The translations under genes and the position numbers were made by a program. Under the pieces are notes generated by a model. That model had not been told where the DNA came from, searched no databases, and saw nothing but the letters and a program-made list of their open reading frames with translations. A DNA stretch of 64,000 nucleotides from Helicobacter suis HS1 (GTDB lineage Bacteria > Campylobacterota > Campylobacteria > Campylobacterales > Helicobacteraceae): NCBI RefSeq assembly GCF_026000295.1, contig NZ_AP026769.1, positions 1,550,001 to 1,614,000 of the forward strand, written 5' to 3'. Shown in pieces: positions 9,412 to 18,179 of the stretch (positions are counted from its first letter, which is position 1; each line of letters starts with the position of its first letter).

Positions 9412-10052
9412 CTCGGCGGTGCCCTATCTCTTTGGTTGTTCGGCGGAATGAATGGGTGGGTGGTGTCCGCATCTTTTACTTGTCTTTTGACATAACCTTT
9501 CTTAGCGTCTACAATTCCCGTAACTAGTAATCTATCGTTGTCAAGTGTAACTAATAGGTAAGTTAGGTCTTCTTGGTTTTCTGCTTTAAACGCCTTGATA
9601 TACTCCTGCTTAGGTGGGTCTTTAAAGATGAGTTTAATATCCGGACTTTTCAAAGTCGGCTCTACTAAATTTAGATAGGCCAATCTACTTTGGGTATCTT
9701 GTTTAGCCTGCAGGTGTTTAATGAAGTTTTCTTTATTCTCTACTGCCTCTAAACTTTTTAGAAATGCTTTTACATCTAGTTCTTTAGGTATTGGTGTAGC
9801 ATAGGTGCTTAAATCAAGATTTTTAATAAAGGCCTCTTTGTCGGTGATAACCTTGTAGGGGCGATCTTGATTTTTAAGGGGGAGTGGTAGGGTGTGGCCT
9901 ATCCTTTTGGGCTAGATCGGAGCCAAGCCCAGACTTAGCCGCGACTTGGTCGAACTTCTGCGCGGGGGTTTTTTGTAAGCCGTTGCTATCCAGTAATTTT
10001 TTCCTTCATGTTTCCACCCTTGCGTTAAACCTACTCTAAGCTCTTGATTGTC
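9412..10052 (+). repeat. displaced copy C of 10689-11333
   Basis: A 641-bp copy of 10689-11333 (645 bp) at an offset of 1277 bp. The two differ in two homopolymers, G5 versus G8 and G5 versus G6, plus one C/T change (TATTGG versus TACTGG). Open frames inside it are copies of the toxin-like gene and should not be annotated as a second gene. Confidence 0.93.
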
Positions 10053-10245
10053 ATAATTAATTAATCTTTGCATTTGAAAGCATCACATTAAAATTTGATA
10101 GCTCTATGCCTAATGCGTGCATACCTAGTTCATTAGCCACAGCTAGAGTTGTACCAGATCCACAAAATAAATCCAAAACAATATCACCCTTTTTAAAAAA
10201 GGGCTCTTTTAAGAAATGCTCTACAAGTTGGGAATGAATTTACCC
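10053..10245 (-). pseudogene. N4/N6 DNA methyltransferase fragment with motif I
   Basis: The minus strand encodes FFKKGDIVLDLFCGSGTT then VANELGMHALGIEL, which is the FxGxG AdoMet-binding motif region at the C-terminus of a beta-class methyltransferase. The upstream part (catalytic S/DPPY motif) is not found. The end adjoins displaced copy C, so the rest may have been overwritten. Confidence 0.5.
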
Positions 10246-10266
10246 CTGTAAGGGTGGAGGCGATGG

Positions 10267-10500
10267 ATGTGTTTTGTTGTTTCTGACTCTTTAAAATTGG
10301 CAAGAGAGAGGGCGCAACAAGTGGCTAAAGAGAGCTCTACTAAGCAGTTAGCAGAACAAAGCCAAAAGGCTGTTAAAGACTTTATAGAACAAGGCCAGCC
10401 AGCGCTTAAAGAGTTGATTAATCAAGGGCAAGGGCAGTGCAGGCAGTGGCCAAAGAAGATGTTTAGTTGCCCTCCAGCAACTGTCTTATTCTCTAAATAA
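10267..10500 (+). CDS. possible Gln-rich protein fragment
   Basis: An open frame of 77 codons with a heptad-like Gln/Glu/Lys-rich central part (RERAQQVAKESS, QSQKAVKDFIEQG). It has no ribosome site that I can see, and the last 15 residues look non-coding. It could be a fragment of a longer coiled-coil mobile-element protein. Unrecognised. Confidence 0.25.
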   Translation: MCFVVSDSLKLARERAQQVAKESSTKQLAEQSQKAVKDFIEQGQPALKELINQGQGQCRQWPKKMFSCPPATVLFSK

Positions 10501-10502
10501 AG

Positions 10503-11150
10503 CCTTTTATTTTGCTCTCTTAGCGCCTTAAATTCAGCATAACTTAAACCTTTAGCCTTAGCCTCTTTATAAATCTGTCTATTGCTTTAAGGGGCAACTG
10601 CTTAGGGTGCTCTATCACTTCTGCATCAATGTAGTTATTAGGCTCTTGACCTTTAAGGCGGGGAGTGATACTATCATCTCGTAGGCCGCTCGGCGGTGCC
10701 CTATCTCTTTGGTTGTTCGGCGGAATGAATGGGTGGGTGGTGTCCGCATCTTTTACTTGTCTTTTGACATAACCTTTCTTAGCGTCTACAATTCCCGTAA
10801 CTAGTAATCTATCGTTGTCAAGTGTAACTAATAGGTAAGTTAGGTCTTCTTGGTTTTCTGCTTTAAACGCCTTGATATACTCCTGCTTAGGTGGGTCTTT
10901 AAAGATGAGTTTAATATCCGGACTTTTCAAAGTCGGCTCTACTAAATTTAGATAGGCCAATCTACTTTGGGTATCTTGTTTAGCCTGCAGGTGTTTAATG
11001 AAGTTTTCTTTATTCTCTACTGCCTCTAAACTTTTTAGAAATGCTTTTACATCTAGTTCTTTAGGTACTGGTGTAGCATAGGTGCTTAAATCAAGATTTT
11101 TAATAAAGGCCTCTTTGTCGGTGATAACCTTGTAGGGGCGATCTTGATTT
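10503..11150 (-). pseudogene. second module of a phage-type toxin-like protein, out of frame
   Basis: The minus-strand frame reads DRPYKVITDKEAF, then LKSPDIKLIFKDPP and LLVTGIVDAKKGYVKRQ, ending TPRLKGQEPNN and LPLKAIDR. After 10590 one base seems lost, because QIYKEAKAKGLSYAEFK continues in the next frame. The module looks like the small barnase/EndoU/E5-like nucleases found at the ends of phage polyproteins, although the exact family is uncertain. It would be joined in frame to the preceding module if the G8 tract at 11155-11162 were nine bases. Confidence 0.5.
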
Positions 11151-11333
11151 TTAAGGGGGGGGAGTGGTAGGGTGTGGCCTATCCTTTTGGGCTAGATCGG
11201 AGCCAAGCCCAGACTTAGCCGCGACTTGGTCGAACTTCTGCGCGGGGGGTTTTTTGTAAGCCGTTGCTATCCAGTAATTTTTTCCTTCATGTTTCCACCC
11301 TTGCGTTAAACCTACTCTAAGCTCTTGATTGTC
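10689..11333 (+). repeat. source segment of displaced copy C
   Basis: This is the native version of the 641-bp copy at 9412-10052. It is judged the source because reading frames continue naturally on both sides here, whereas the copy is abruptly bounded. Confidence 0.85.
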
Positions 11334-11590
11334 TTTTTTAAAGATAATGGTTTTTATTCCCGCTTGATCTGTAACCATTTTCCCCTTGTTTACTATCTCC
11401 TCCAACCCATTCCCTAACTTCTCATAAGCACTACTGCCCTCAAATCCTTTAAAGTCATCAAGGTGTTTTTCCACAATCTTAGCTAGTCCATGCCCTTTAA
11501 GCTTACCACCTTGATCTCTAATTTCCCCCCACACCAAATCTATATCGCCTAAATTCTCTCTATAAAATGCTCCGGCTACTTGTCCCTCCT
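11151..11590 (-). pseudogene. putative barnase/colicin E5-like endoribonuclease module
   Basis: The module reads KGAIAKLIETKEG, AGAFYRENLGDIDLVWG, GHGLAKIVEKHLDDF and later LRVGLTQGWKHEGKNYW. The block with IDLVWG followed by GLAKIVEKH is what I know from phage-encoded proteins annotated as putative barnase/colicin E5 family endoribonucleases. The longest open frame begins only at 11537, because a single base is missing in the AAAA run near 11614, separating it from the upstream frame at 11597-12259. As read it is a broken gene. Confidence 0.6.
11155..11162 (+). repeat. G8 homopolymer, candidate phase-variation switch
   Basis: Eight G on the plus strand (C8 on the coding strand) lie at the seam between the two toxin modules. 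With 8 the first module stops at a TAA just after PTTPPP. With 9 (or 6) the frame runs on into LKNQDRPYKVITDK. The displaced copy has 5. Helicobacter commonly uses such tracts for phase variation. Confidence 0.5.
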
Positions 11591-11596
11591 TAGTTT

Positions 11597-12286
11597 CTAT
11601 GAGTTTAGCGATTGCACCTTTTGATCGTGGTAAAACTCTTTAAAGTTTTGGCCAAAGGCTGGGTTATGGGGCACTTCACCCGCTATCTCATTCTGTAGCC
11701 CTCTACCCTCTAGCTTTTGCCCCGCTCCTAGTGTTTCTCTCTCTAAACCTCTAGCTTTTAGCTGTGTTTCAGCTACTCCCCCACTGCTAACACTCCCCCC
11801 ACTCTCCACACTCTTAGGTAAATTCTGTTCAATCTCTCTAATTAAGGCTTTAGTAGCGTTGCTAAATTCAGCTCTACTTGCGATTTTGTTAAGATTTTGT
11901 TTAAAGGCCTCTATGCTGTGGCTCTTATTTAATGCGGCTTTAATGTGATATCTGAGTGCTGCACCACTTACTTTATCATTGAGTGCTTTAGCAAAGGGGA
12001 TATAGGGCAGAGTTCTAACAATAAAGCCAAAGGCGGCTTTAGTAACTTGGAATTGTGCAGCCCCGCCTACACTAGTAGCAATACTACTTCCAATAGTTCC
12101 CCCCGTAGTGGGCTTAAGCGCTTTAGCAATAGCGCTATCTTGATTAAATAATCTATGAAAGCCCTTAGCAATTTCTATAAAGTCTTTAGCGCCTTGAGTT
12201 TTAAAACTACTCTCTTTAAGTTCCTCTAGCGCATTCATAAACTTAAAGCTATCTAGCACGCTAATATCTTGGGCATCAACAAGGGA
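11597..12286 (-). pseudogene. upstream part of the toxin-like phage/ICE protein, truncated at both ends
   Basis: An open frame of about 230 codons with no start of its own apart from a GTG at 12259. It is Ala/Ser/Gly-rich with a hydrophobic stretch (GGAAQFQVTKAAFGFIV) and a helical tail ending in NFKEFYHDQK. Restoring one A in the run near 11614 joins it directly to the endoribonuclease module. The N-terminus is cut near 12290, next to the mnmE end, where an in-frame TAG appears. Likely a remnant of a large prophage or conjugative-element protein. Confidence 0.5.
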
Positions 12287-12314
12287 TTCTATTAACTATG
12301 ACCGGATTCTTTAA

Positions 12315-13682
12315 TTATTTACCTAAACAGAACTCTTGAAACATCGCATCTAACATTTCATCAGTGTAGTAGGGTGTGCTGATGGCTACGATACTCTCTA
12401 AAGCATCTTTAATATGATAAGAGAATAGCTCTAGCTCCGCGTGTTGTAGGGGTTTTTTAGCAGATTGTAAACTCTTAATACCTAACTCTAGGCTATTTTG
12501 CTGGGTTAGAGTGGCTAAAATTAGGCTATCATTTGGATTATGTTCAAATAAGGGTTTGAGCGCTTTTTTTAAAAGAGGCAAACAGGGTTCTTTGGTATTT
12601 AGGCTCATAGCAGGGGCAAATAAAGGCGGCAGGACTGCTAAAAGGGCTGTGGTGTCTAGCTTAGTAGGACAATCGTTTTTATTAAAGATAACACAGAGGA
12701 TTTTATCTTGGTTGGCTTGGAGTAACTCTAAAATAACTTGATCTTGGTGATCTAATGGGCTAGATAAATCAAAAAGGGCTAAAATAATATCGCTCTCTTG
12801 CATGCGTTGTTTACTTTTAGCAATTCCTAAACGCTCAATCGGATCGTTAGAGGTGCGTATCCCTGCGGTGTCTATAATTTTTAAAGAACTCCCATAAAGG
12901 CTAATGACTTCCTCTATGGTATCTCTGGTGGTACCGGCAATCTCACTTACTAAAGCGCGCTCTTCAAGTAATAAAGCATTAAGCAAGGAGCTTTTACCTA
13001 CATTGGGCTTACCAATAATGCTTAAAGTATAACCCTCTAATTTAGCACTTCTAGCGCGCGACACTTCTAACACTTTTAAAAGTTGTTGCTCTATTTGTTC
13101 TAGATCCTCTTGCATGCGATCTAATAAATTTAAAGGCAAATCCTCCTCCGCATAATCAATCAGTACCTCACTACTAGCTAACAACTTTAAAAGAGCTGTG
13201 CGGGTGGTTTGTACAAAGTCTTTTAAAGCCCCCTTGATCTGTTTAGCCATCGCTTTAACCATGTTGGCATTTTGGCTTTCTAAGAGTTTAGCTAGGGCTT
13301 GTACTTGGGATAAATCCATGCGGTTATTTAAAAAAGCCCTTTGTGTAAATTCCCCTCCCTTAGCTAAGATTGCCCCCTGCTTTAAACACGCCTCTAAAAT
13401 CAATCTTGCCACCACCATGCCCCCATGGCATTGTAATTCCACCACATCTTCACCGGTATAGCTATGAGGGGCTTTGAAATAAAGAGCTAGGCATTGATCT
13501 AAAAGATCTCCAGTAGCATCATAAAGGCTAACTAAAGTGGCCATGCGGGGGGTAAAGCGTTGTCTATGCGAAAGCGCGTTTAAAATAGAAAGACTTTTAG
13601 AACCACTGAGTTTAACAATGGCAATAGCGCCAAGTCCGGGTGGGGTGGCAATGGCAGCAATGGTACTATTTGTAAAAGTCAT
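12315..13682 (-). CDS. mnmE: tRNA modification GTPase MnmE
   Basis: This GTPase acts with MnmG to add the carboxymethylaminomethyl group to wobble uridine 34. Its 455 residues include an N-terminal folate-binding domain, then the G domain with GKPNVGKSSLLNALL (about 222-236), the switch TTRDT, DTAGI, and NKNDC, and the invariant C-terminal FCLGK whose cysteine is needed for catalysis. It overlaps the upstream Jag gene by 17 bases. MnmG is encoded at 27.8 kb. Confidence 0.97.
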   Translation of the reverse strand: MTFTNSTIAAIATPPGLGAIAIVKLSGSKSLSILNALSHRQRFTPRMATLVSLYDATGDLLDQCLALYFKAPHSYTGEDVVELQCHGGMVVARLILEACLKQGAILAKGGEFTQRAFLNNRMDLSQVQALAKLLESQNANMVKAMAKQIKGALKDFVQTTRTALLKLLASSEVLIDYAEEDLPLNLLDRMQEDLEQIEQQLLKVLEVSRARSAKLEGYTLSIIGKPNVGKSSLLNALLLEERALVSEIAGTTRDTIEEVISLYGSSLKIIDTAGIRTSNDPIERLGIAKSKQRMQESDIILALFDLSSPLDHQDQVILELLQANQDKILCVIFNKNDCPTKLDTTALLAVLPPLFAPAMSLNTKEPCLPLLKKALKPLFEHNPNDSLILATLTQQNSLELGIKSLQSAKKPLQHAELELFSYHIKDALESIVAISTPYYTDEMLDAMFQEFCLGK

Positions 13683-14355
13683 TGATCACAACCATGGATT
13701 CGTGATCATTACTTGCTTGGATACTGACATGTTTATTGGGAAAGACTTCTCTTAAGCGTTTAAGGGCGATGTAGAGTAGCATGCCATCTAAGGGCTTGGT
13801 TTGTGCCTTACCTATTTCGCGAACTTGCATGATCACGCTTTGTAAATAACTTTCCATGATTTCTTCTTGATCTTTTAAAAAGCTAGCCACTTCTAAGCGG
13901 ACATTGTAGTGGTATTTGTAGTGAATCCAATTAAAGAGCAAGTAAGATAGGGCGTTATAACGATAACCTTTCTCGCCAATAATTAAAGCTGAATCAGGGC
14001 CGTTAATTTCAATGAGTAGAGTTTGTTCGTTATACAACTCTACATGGATACGCTCAATTTGGTAGGGCAAATAACTAAAAAGGGTATCTAGTTCTTGCTT
14101 GATCTCTGTAATCTTTGTCTCTAAAGAATTTGTAGAGGGAGTGGGGGGAGGAGTAGGGGGTGTTTTTTCTAGCTCCTGAGGTTGTTTAGCCTGTTTAATT
14201 TTAGCTTCTATAATGGCATCTTTCTTGCCAAAGCCTAAAAAACCACTAGAGGGGGTTTGGATAATTTCATATTCTAGATCCAAAACAGAACATTGCAAGA
14301 CTGAAGAAGCCTTAATAATAGCTTCCTCAAGGGTTTTAGCTACAATGGTTTGCAT
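13666..14355 (-). CDS. Jag/KhpB-family RNA-binding protein
   Basis: A 229-residue protein of the Jag family, usually cotranscribed with yidC. The N-terminal Jag domain reads AKTLEEAIIKASSVL and SSGFLGFGKKDAIIEAKI. A proline-rich linker follows near residues 70-90, then a KH-like domain with LIIGEKGYRYNALSYLL and a C-terminal R3H-like region. The start lies 10 bases after the yidC stop. Likely an RNA chaperone or regulator acting with YidC, inferred from the conserved linkage. Confidence 0.88.
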   Translation of the reverse strand: MQTIVAKTLEEAIIKASSVLQCSVLDLEYEIIQTPSSGFLGFGKKDAIIEAKIKQAKQPQELEKTPPTPPPTPSTNSLETKITEIKQELDTLFSYLPYQIERIHVELYNEQTLLIEINGPDSALIIGEKGYRYNALSYLLFNWIHYKYHYNVRLEVASFLKDQEEIMESYLQSVIMQVREIGKAQTKPLDGMLLYIALKRLREVFPNKHVSIQASNDHESMVVINDFYK

Positions 14356-14365
14356 CTTCTAGCTC

Positions 14366-15967
14366 CTAGGCCGTTTTTTGCATTTCGCTCTTCTTTTTGC
14401 TTAACATTTGATTAATGAGCCATTGCTGGATAATAGAAAAAATGTTATTGGTTGTCCAGTAAAGCACAAGACCGGCCGGGAAAGTGATCAGAAAGATCGT
14501 AAAAAACAGAGGTAACATTTTAAAAATCTTAGCTTGAGTGGGATCGGTAATAGTGCTTGGGGTGAGGGCTTGCTGGGCGTACATGGAAATTCCCATTAAA
14601 AGCGGCAAGATAAAATAAGGATCCATTAAAGAAAGATCGTGAATCCAAAGCATCCAACCGGCACTTTTAAGTTCTACAGCGTTGTATAAAACGCGATAAA
14701 TCGCAAAAAATACAGGGATTTGTAAGAGTATGGGTAAACACCCGCCCAAAGGATTAGCCCCATGTTTTTTATAAAGCTGCATCATGTGCATTTGCAATTT
14801 CTGCGGATCGCTTTTGTATTTTTCTTGGAGCTCTTTCATTTTGGGCGCTAGGTCTTTGATTTTTTGCATACTCACCATGCCCTTATAACTCAAAGGATAA
14901 AGAATAATCCGTACAATGAGTGTTAAAAGAATGATCGCCCAACCCCAGTTATGGGTGTAGGTGTGCAAATAATCTAGGAGTAAAAACACGGGGCGGGCAA
15001 AGAAAGTAATCACCCCATATTCAATCACTTTAGTTAGCATAGGAGAAATCTGTTCTAATAAGCGGTGATCTTTAGGGCCGATGTAACCATGTAAAATGGC
15101 ATTGCCTTTTAAAGAGACAAAAGGCAAAGGATCTTTACTTGGCTGTGCTTCTATAATGGCATCTAAAGGAGAATCTTTGGTGAAGAAAAGAGAGGTGTAG
15201 TAACGATCCACACTAGCAATAAAGGTAGTGGATTTAAAAGTTTGGGTTTGCTTAGCCTTGCCATCTTCAATTTTTTCTAGTTTGTGATCTTGTGTGCCCA
15301 AGAGTACCCCGTGGAAGGCATAACCATCAGCATCGGCTATAGGTCTAGAGCCATTTGAAAGTACATAAGCTAAATTCATGGGATGTGTGGGTTTTAATTC
15401 TACGCGTAAATCGTAGGTGAGATTAGGGTAGAAGGTCAAAATTTTTTTAACATTGAGATTTTTAAGAGATTGGGTTAAAACCACAGTTTTAGGGGCTTTG
15501 TCTATTTGAAGTGTCTGGGTTGAGGCGATATAGGGCGTATTAAAAGCCTCCTGATTAAGTGTAGAATCTACAAAGCGCAATTCTAAAGGCTTTAATGCAT
15601 TTGATCCCAAAAGGGGCAATTTTTCTAAGGCACTTTTAGGTTTAGAGAGACCTAAAAGCTGTTTGATATGCTCTAAAAAATCTTCTTGTCTGTGGGCTGT
15701 AAATTTTTTATCCTTAAGATACACTTGTGCAATGCGCCCTAATGAGTCTATTTCTATTTCCATATCTTTAGAGAGAACTGTAAGGATTATGGAGCTTTTG
15801 GGAGTTTGTGCTGCCTGCTTGATAAGAGTAGTGGGGGCGCTATTATTAGTTGTGCTGGTTGGGAGGGCAGTGTGGGGCTTTTCTGTTTGGAAGAAATAAC
15901 CATAGATGGTTAAAAATAGAAAAGAGAGCACAATGGCTAAAATAAATCGTAAATTATTTTCTTTCAC
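14366..15967 (-). CDS. yidC: membrane protein insertase YidC
   Basis: This inner-membrane insertase is 533 residues long. It has an N-terminal transmembrane segment at 7-25, a large periplasmic domain to about 310, and the Oxa1-like core from about 340 with GMVSMQKIKDLAPKMKELQEKYK and GCLPILLQIPVFFAIY. The C-terminus is Lys-rich. It overlaps yidD by 14 bases and sits in the conserved rpmH-rnpA-yidD-yidC-jag-mnmE block. Confidence 0.97.
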   Translation of the reverse strand: MKENNLRFILAIVLSFLFLTIYGYFFQTEKPHTALPTSTTNNSAPTTLIKQAAQTPKSSIILTVLSKDMEIEIDSLGRIAQVYLKDKKFTAHRQEDFLEHIKQLLGLSKPKSALEKLPLLGSNALKPLELRFVDSTLNQEAFNTPYIASTQTLQIDKAPKTVVLTQSLKNLNVKKILTFYPNLTYDLRVELKPTHPMNLAYVLSNGSRPIADADGYAFHGVLLGTQDHKLEKIEDGKAKQTQTFKSTTFIASVDRYYTSLFFTKDSPLDAIIEAQPSKDPLPFVSLKGNAILHGYIGPKDHRLLEQISPMLTKVIEYGVITFFARPVFLLLDYLHTYTHNWGWAIILLTLIVRIILYPLSYKGMVSMQKIKDLAPKMKELQEKYKSDPQKLQMHMMQLYKKHGANPLGGCLPILLQIPVFFAIYRVLYNAVELKSAGWMLWIHDLSLMDPYFILPLLMGISMYAQQALTPSTITDPTQAKIFKMLPLFFTIFLITFPAGLVLYWTTNNIFSIIQQWLINQMLSKKKSEMQKTA

Positions 15968-16328
15968 ATGAAACCTTAAGAATATAATAAGGATAAAGAG
16001 CAGGAGGATTAAGAGGCACTAGATAATAGCGCAGCTTAATTTCTTGGGGGGAATAATATTTTGGGGTGATGTGTTTAGAGCCAATGGGATAATCAATACC
16101 CCCTTTGCAATAAGGGTGGCAGGATAACAAACGCCAACAAATCTTTAATAAAGCTTTAAACAACCCTTCATTGTGTAAAAGCCAGAGCGCATAAGTAGAG
16201 CATGTGGGATAAAAACGACAACTTGTAGGTTTAAGTACAGAAAGATACTTGCGATAAAATTGCAATAAAATTAAAAGGAATCTCACGCATGCCTCATAAC
16301 AAGCGGTTTTGTTTTGCGGTATAGACAT
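15954..16328 (-). CDS. yidD: membrane protein insertion efficiency factor YidD
   Basis: A small membrane-associated protein that assists YidC-dependent insertion. The conserved core is visible: YRKYLSVLKPTSCRFYPTCS with its cysteines, then CHPYCKGGIDYP. At 124 residues it is slightly longer than the typical 70-115 because of N- and C-terminal extensions. It overlaps rnpA by 46 bases, which is common in this block. Confidence 0.93.
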   Translation of the reverse strand: MSIPQNKTACYEACVRFLLILLQFYRKYLSVLKPTSCRFYPTCSTYALWLLHNEGLFKALLKICWRLLSCHPYCKGGIDYPIGSKHITPKYYSPQEIKLRYYLVPLNPPALYPYYILKVSCERK

Positions 16329-16642
16329 GCTAAAACCTGTTGTTTTAAATCTTTGTATTTGAGTTGTGTAATCCCTGCTTTAGCCACAAACACGATCACC
16401 CGCTCTTTTTCTAAATGGATATTCTTAAAAAGAGAACGCACCCGTCGCTTAATTAAATTTCTCTGCACCGCATTACCCACTTTCTTAGAAACACTCAAGC
16501 CCAGTAGAGAAGTGCTAGGATAGCTAAAAAATTTGGGTAACCCATCTAAGGGGAGAGAATACATGGTAAAAAACTTGCTATGTATTCTCATGCCTTTTTT
16601 GTAAAGATAGTTAAACTGCTGGGTTGTTTTTAGAGATTGCAC
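16283..16642 (-). CDS. rnpA: ribonuclease P protein component
   Basis: The protein subunit of RNase P, needed for 5' maturation of tRNAs. Its 119 residues contain the RNR-like signature KKVGNAVQRNLIKRRVRSLF at about 51-70. It starts 10 bases after the rpmH stop and is cotranslated with yidD. The gene order and the strong basic character support the call. Confidence 0.95.
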   Translation of the reverse strand: MQSLKTTQQFNYLYKKGMRIHSKFFTMYSLPLDGLPKFFSYPSTSLLGLSVSKKVGNAVQRNLIKRRVRSLFKNIHLEKERVIVFVAKAGITQLKYKDLKQQVLACLYRKTKPLVMRHA

Positions 16643-16652
16643 CTCGCAAGAA

Positions 16653-16787
16653 TCAAACCGCTAATTGTCTTCTCCCCTTAGCACGGCGGGCTTTGATAAC
16701 CTTACGGCCATTTTTAGTTTTCATCCTCACCAAAAAGCCATGTGTGCGCTTTCTAGGCGTATTATGGGGCTGATAGGTGCGTTTCAT
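16653..16787 (-). CDS. rpmH: 50S ribosomal protein L34
   Basis: A 44-residue basic protein starting with [18 protein letters not shown] and containing [20 protein letters not shown], the complete L34 pattern. It is the first gene of the rnpA-yidD-yidC-jag-mnmE block. Confidence 0.97.
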   Translation of the reverse strand: MKRTYQPHNTPRKRTHGFLVRMKTKNGRKVIKARRAKGRRQLAV

Positions 16788-16852
16788 TCTCTAATCCTTT
16801 AAAATTTTCAAAAGCTCTATTTTAGCTTGTTTTGCTAAAAACTATCTAAAGT

Positions 16853-17251
16853 CTAATGGCTGCTGTTTTTATCTTCTACCAAAATATAAAGTTGGTTGAG
16901 ATTATGGGTTTGTAATAAATCCACCACCTTAACAAAGCTATCTAAATTGCTATTTTTATCTCCCTGCAAAATAATAGGCGTGTCTTTAGCATATCTTGTT
17001 ACCGCTTGCTTGAGAGCCTCAAAACTTACCTTTTTTTTGTCCAAATAAAACTCGCCCTTGTGTGAAATAGCAATATTAACTTGTTTTTTATCCAGCACAT
17101 CTTGGGCTTTATCCGAGCTTTGATCCACTTTGGGAATATTGATAGGCAGTTTAGAGGTAGAGACAAAAGAAGCAGTGGTGAGTACGATAACCAAAAGCAC
17201 CAACATGATGTCAATAAAAGGCACCACATTCATGGAGTCTATTTTTTTCAT
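16853..17251 (-). CDS. exbD: ExbD/TolR-family biopolymer transport protein
   Basis: A 132-residue inner-membrane protein with one N-terminal transmembrane helix. The start MKKIDSMNVVPFIDIMLVLLVIVL shows the conserved Asp (residue 14) that carries protons. With ExbB it energises TonB-dependent uptake, which in Helicobacter covers nickel and iron. It follows exbB after 8 bases. No tonB is adjacent, as in the H. pylori HP1445-HP1446 pair. Confidence 0.93.
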   Translation of the reverse strand: MKKIDSMNVVPFIDIMLVLLVIVLTTASFVSTSKLPINIPKVDQSSDKAQDVLDKKQVNIAISHKGEFYLDKKKVSFEALKQAVTRYAKDTPIILQGDKNSNLDSFVKVVDLLQTHNLNQLYILVEDKNSSH

Positions 17252-17259
17252 CTATCTTC

Positions 17260-17718
17260 CTAAAAATCTGTATCTAGGCGATTATACCCCGCTCCCTCTG
17301 TGGCCGGGTGGTGGTAAATATCCCATTTAGTCGCGATAATCTCGCTTTTGCGCACCAACATGTTATAAATCACAACAGAAGGAATAGCCACAATCAGACC
17401 CATACCAGTAGATTTAAGCGCAAGGGCTAAACCAACCATGATTGCTTTAGTATCCACCGCTGAGGTATTGCCTAGTTCAATAAAGGTAATCATGATCCCT
17501 GTTACCGTGCCCAAAAGTCCCACATAAGGCGCGTTAGAACCAATAGTGGCCACTAAGGTTAAACGGCGGTGTAAATCTAGTTCTAGCTTGCGTTTATCTT
17601 TATAATCATCTACGCGCACGGTGGCATAAAACCACACCCGCTCAATCCCAATAGCAATCACGATCACTGATAAAAACGCCAAAAATCCCAAAATCCCATA
17701 ATCCACCATCTCTTTCAC
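17260..17718 (-). CDS. exbB: ExbB/TolQ-family proton channel protein
   Basis: A 152-residue inner-membrane protein with three transmembrane helices (about 8-28, 60-84 and 100-122). The family core GSNAPYVGLLGTVTGIMI and LALALKSTGMGLIVAIP is intact. It forms the proton-driven motor with ExbD. It overlaps the smpB stop by 4 bases, linking it to the translation genes upstream. Confidence 0.93.
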   Translation of the reverse strand: MKEMVDYGILGFLAFLSVIVIAIGIERVWFYATVRVDDYKDKRKLELDLHRRLTLVATIGSNAPYVGLLGTVTGIMITFIELGNTSAVDTKAIMVGLALALKSTGMGLIVAIPSVVIYNMLVRKSEIIATKWDIYHHPATEGAGYNRLDTDF

Positions 17719-18179
17719 ATTCCACCCCGCAAATGATTCCTTAATTGGCTCTTAGCCTCCCTATCTAAAACCCTTTGTTTCATGCTCTCTCTTTTATCAT
17801 AAAGTTTCTTACCCTTCACCAAAGCGATCTGGAGTTTCACCCGGTTTTTAGCGTTAAAATATAACTGCAATGCCACGATACTAAGGCGCTTTTGACCCAC
17901 TTCAACAGACCATTTATGAATCTGTTTTTTGTGTAGTAGCAATTTACGAGGCCGTCTCTCATCGGGTTTATAATAAACATTGGCCGTTGGTAGATGCCCA
18001 ACATGCACCCCAAATAAAAAAGCCTCGCCTCTGATAATCCTAACAAAATTATCCTTTAAATTTACCCTACCCACACGGATTGCCTTGACCTCAGAACCTG
18101 CCAAAACAATACCCGCCTCCAAAGTCTCTAAAATCTCATAATCAAAGAAAGCCTTTTTATTGCGTATCGGCTCTTTCAC
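17715..18179 (-). CDS. smpB: SsrA-binding protein SmpB
   Basis: SmpB binds tmRNA and is required for ribosome rescue. The start is taken as GTG at 18179, giving 154 residues beginning [15 protein letters not shown], because this matches the family N-terminus. A longer frame to 18212 would overlap ispE more deeply. Motifs ETLEAGIVLAGSEVKAIR, VNLKDNF and LLLHKKQI are typical. It overlaps ispE by 23 bases and exbB by 4. Confidence 0.94.
   Translation of the reverse strand: MKEPIRNKKAFFDYEILETLEAGIVLAGSEVKAIRVGRVNLKDNFVRIIRGEAFLFGVHVGHLPTANVYYKPDERRPRKLLLHKKQIHKWSVEVGQKRLSIVALQLYFNAKNRVKLQIALVKGKKLYDKRESMKQRVLDREAKSQLRNHLRGGM

Noticed and set aside
9412-10052. A second toxin-like gene or tandem duplication
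   Set aside because: It is displaced copy C with abrupt borders and the same offset rule as the other sixteen copies. Not annotated as an independent gene.
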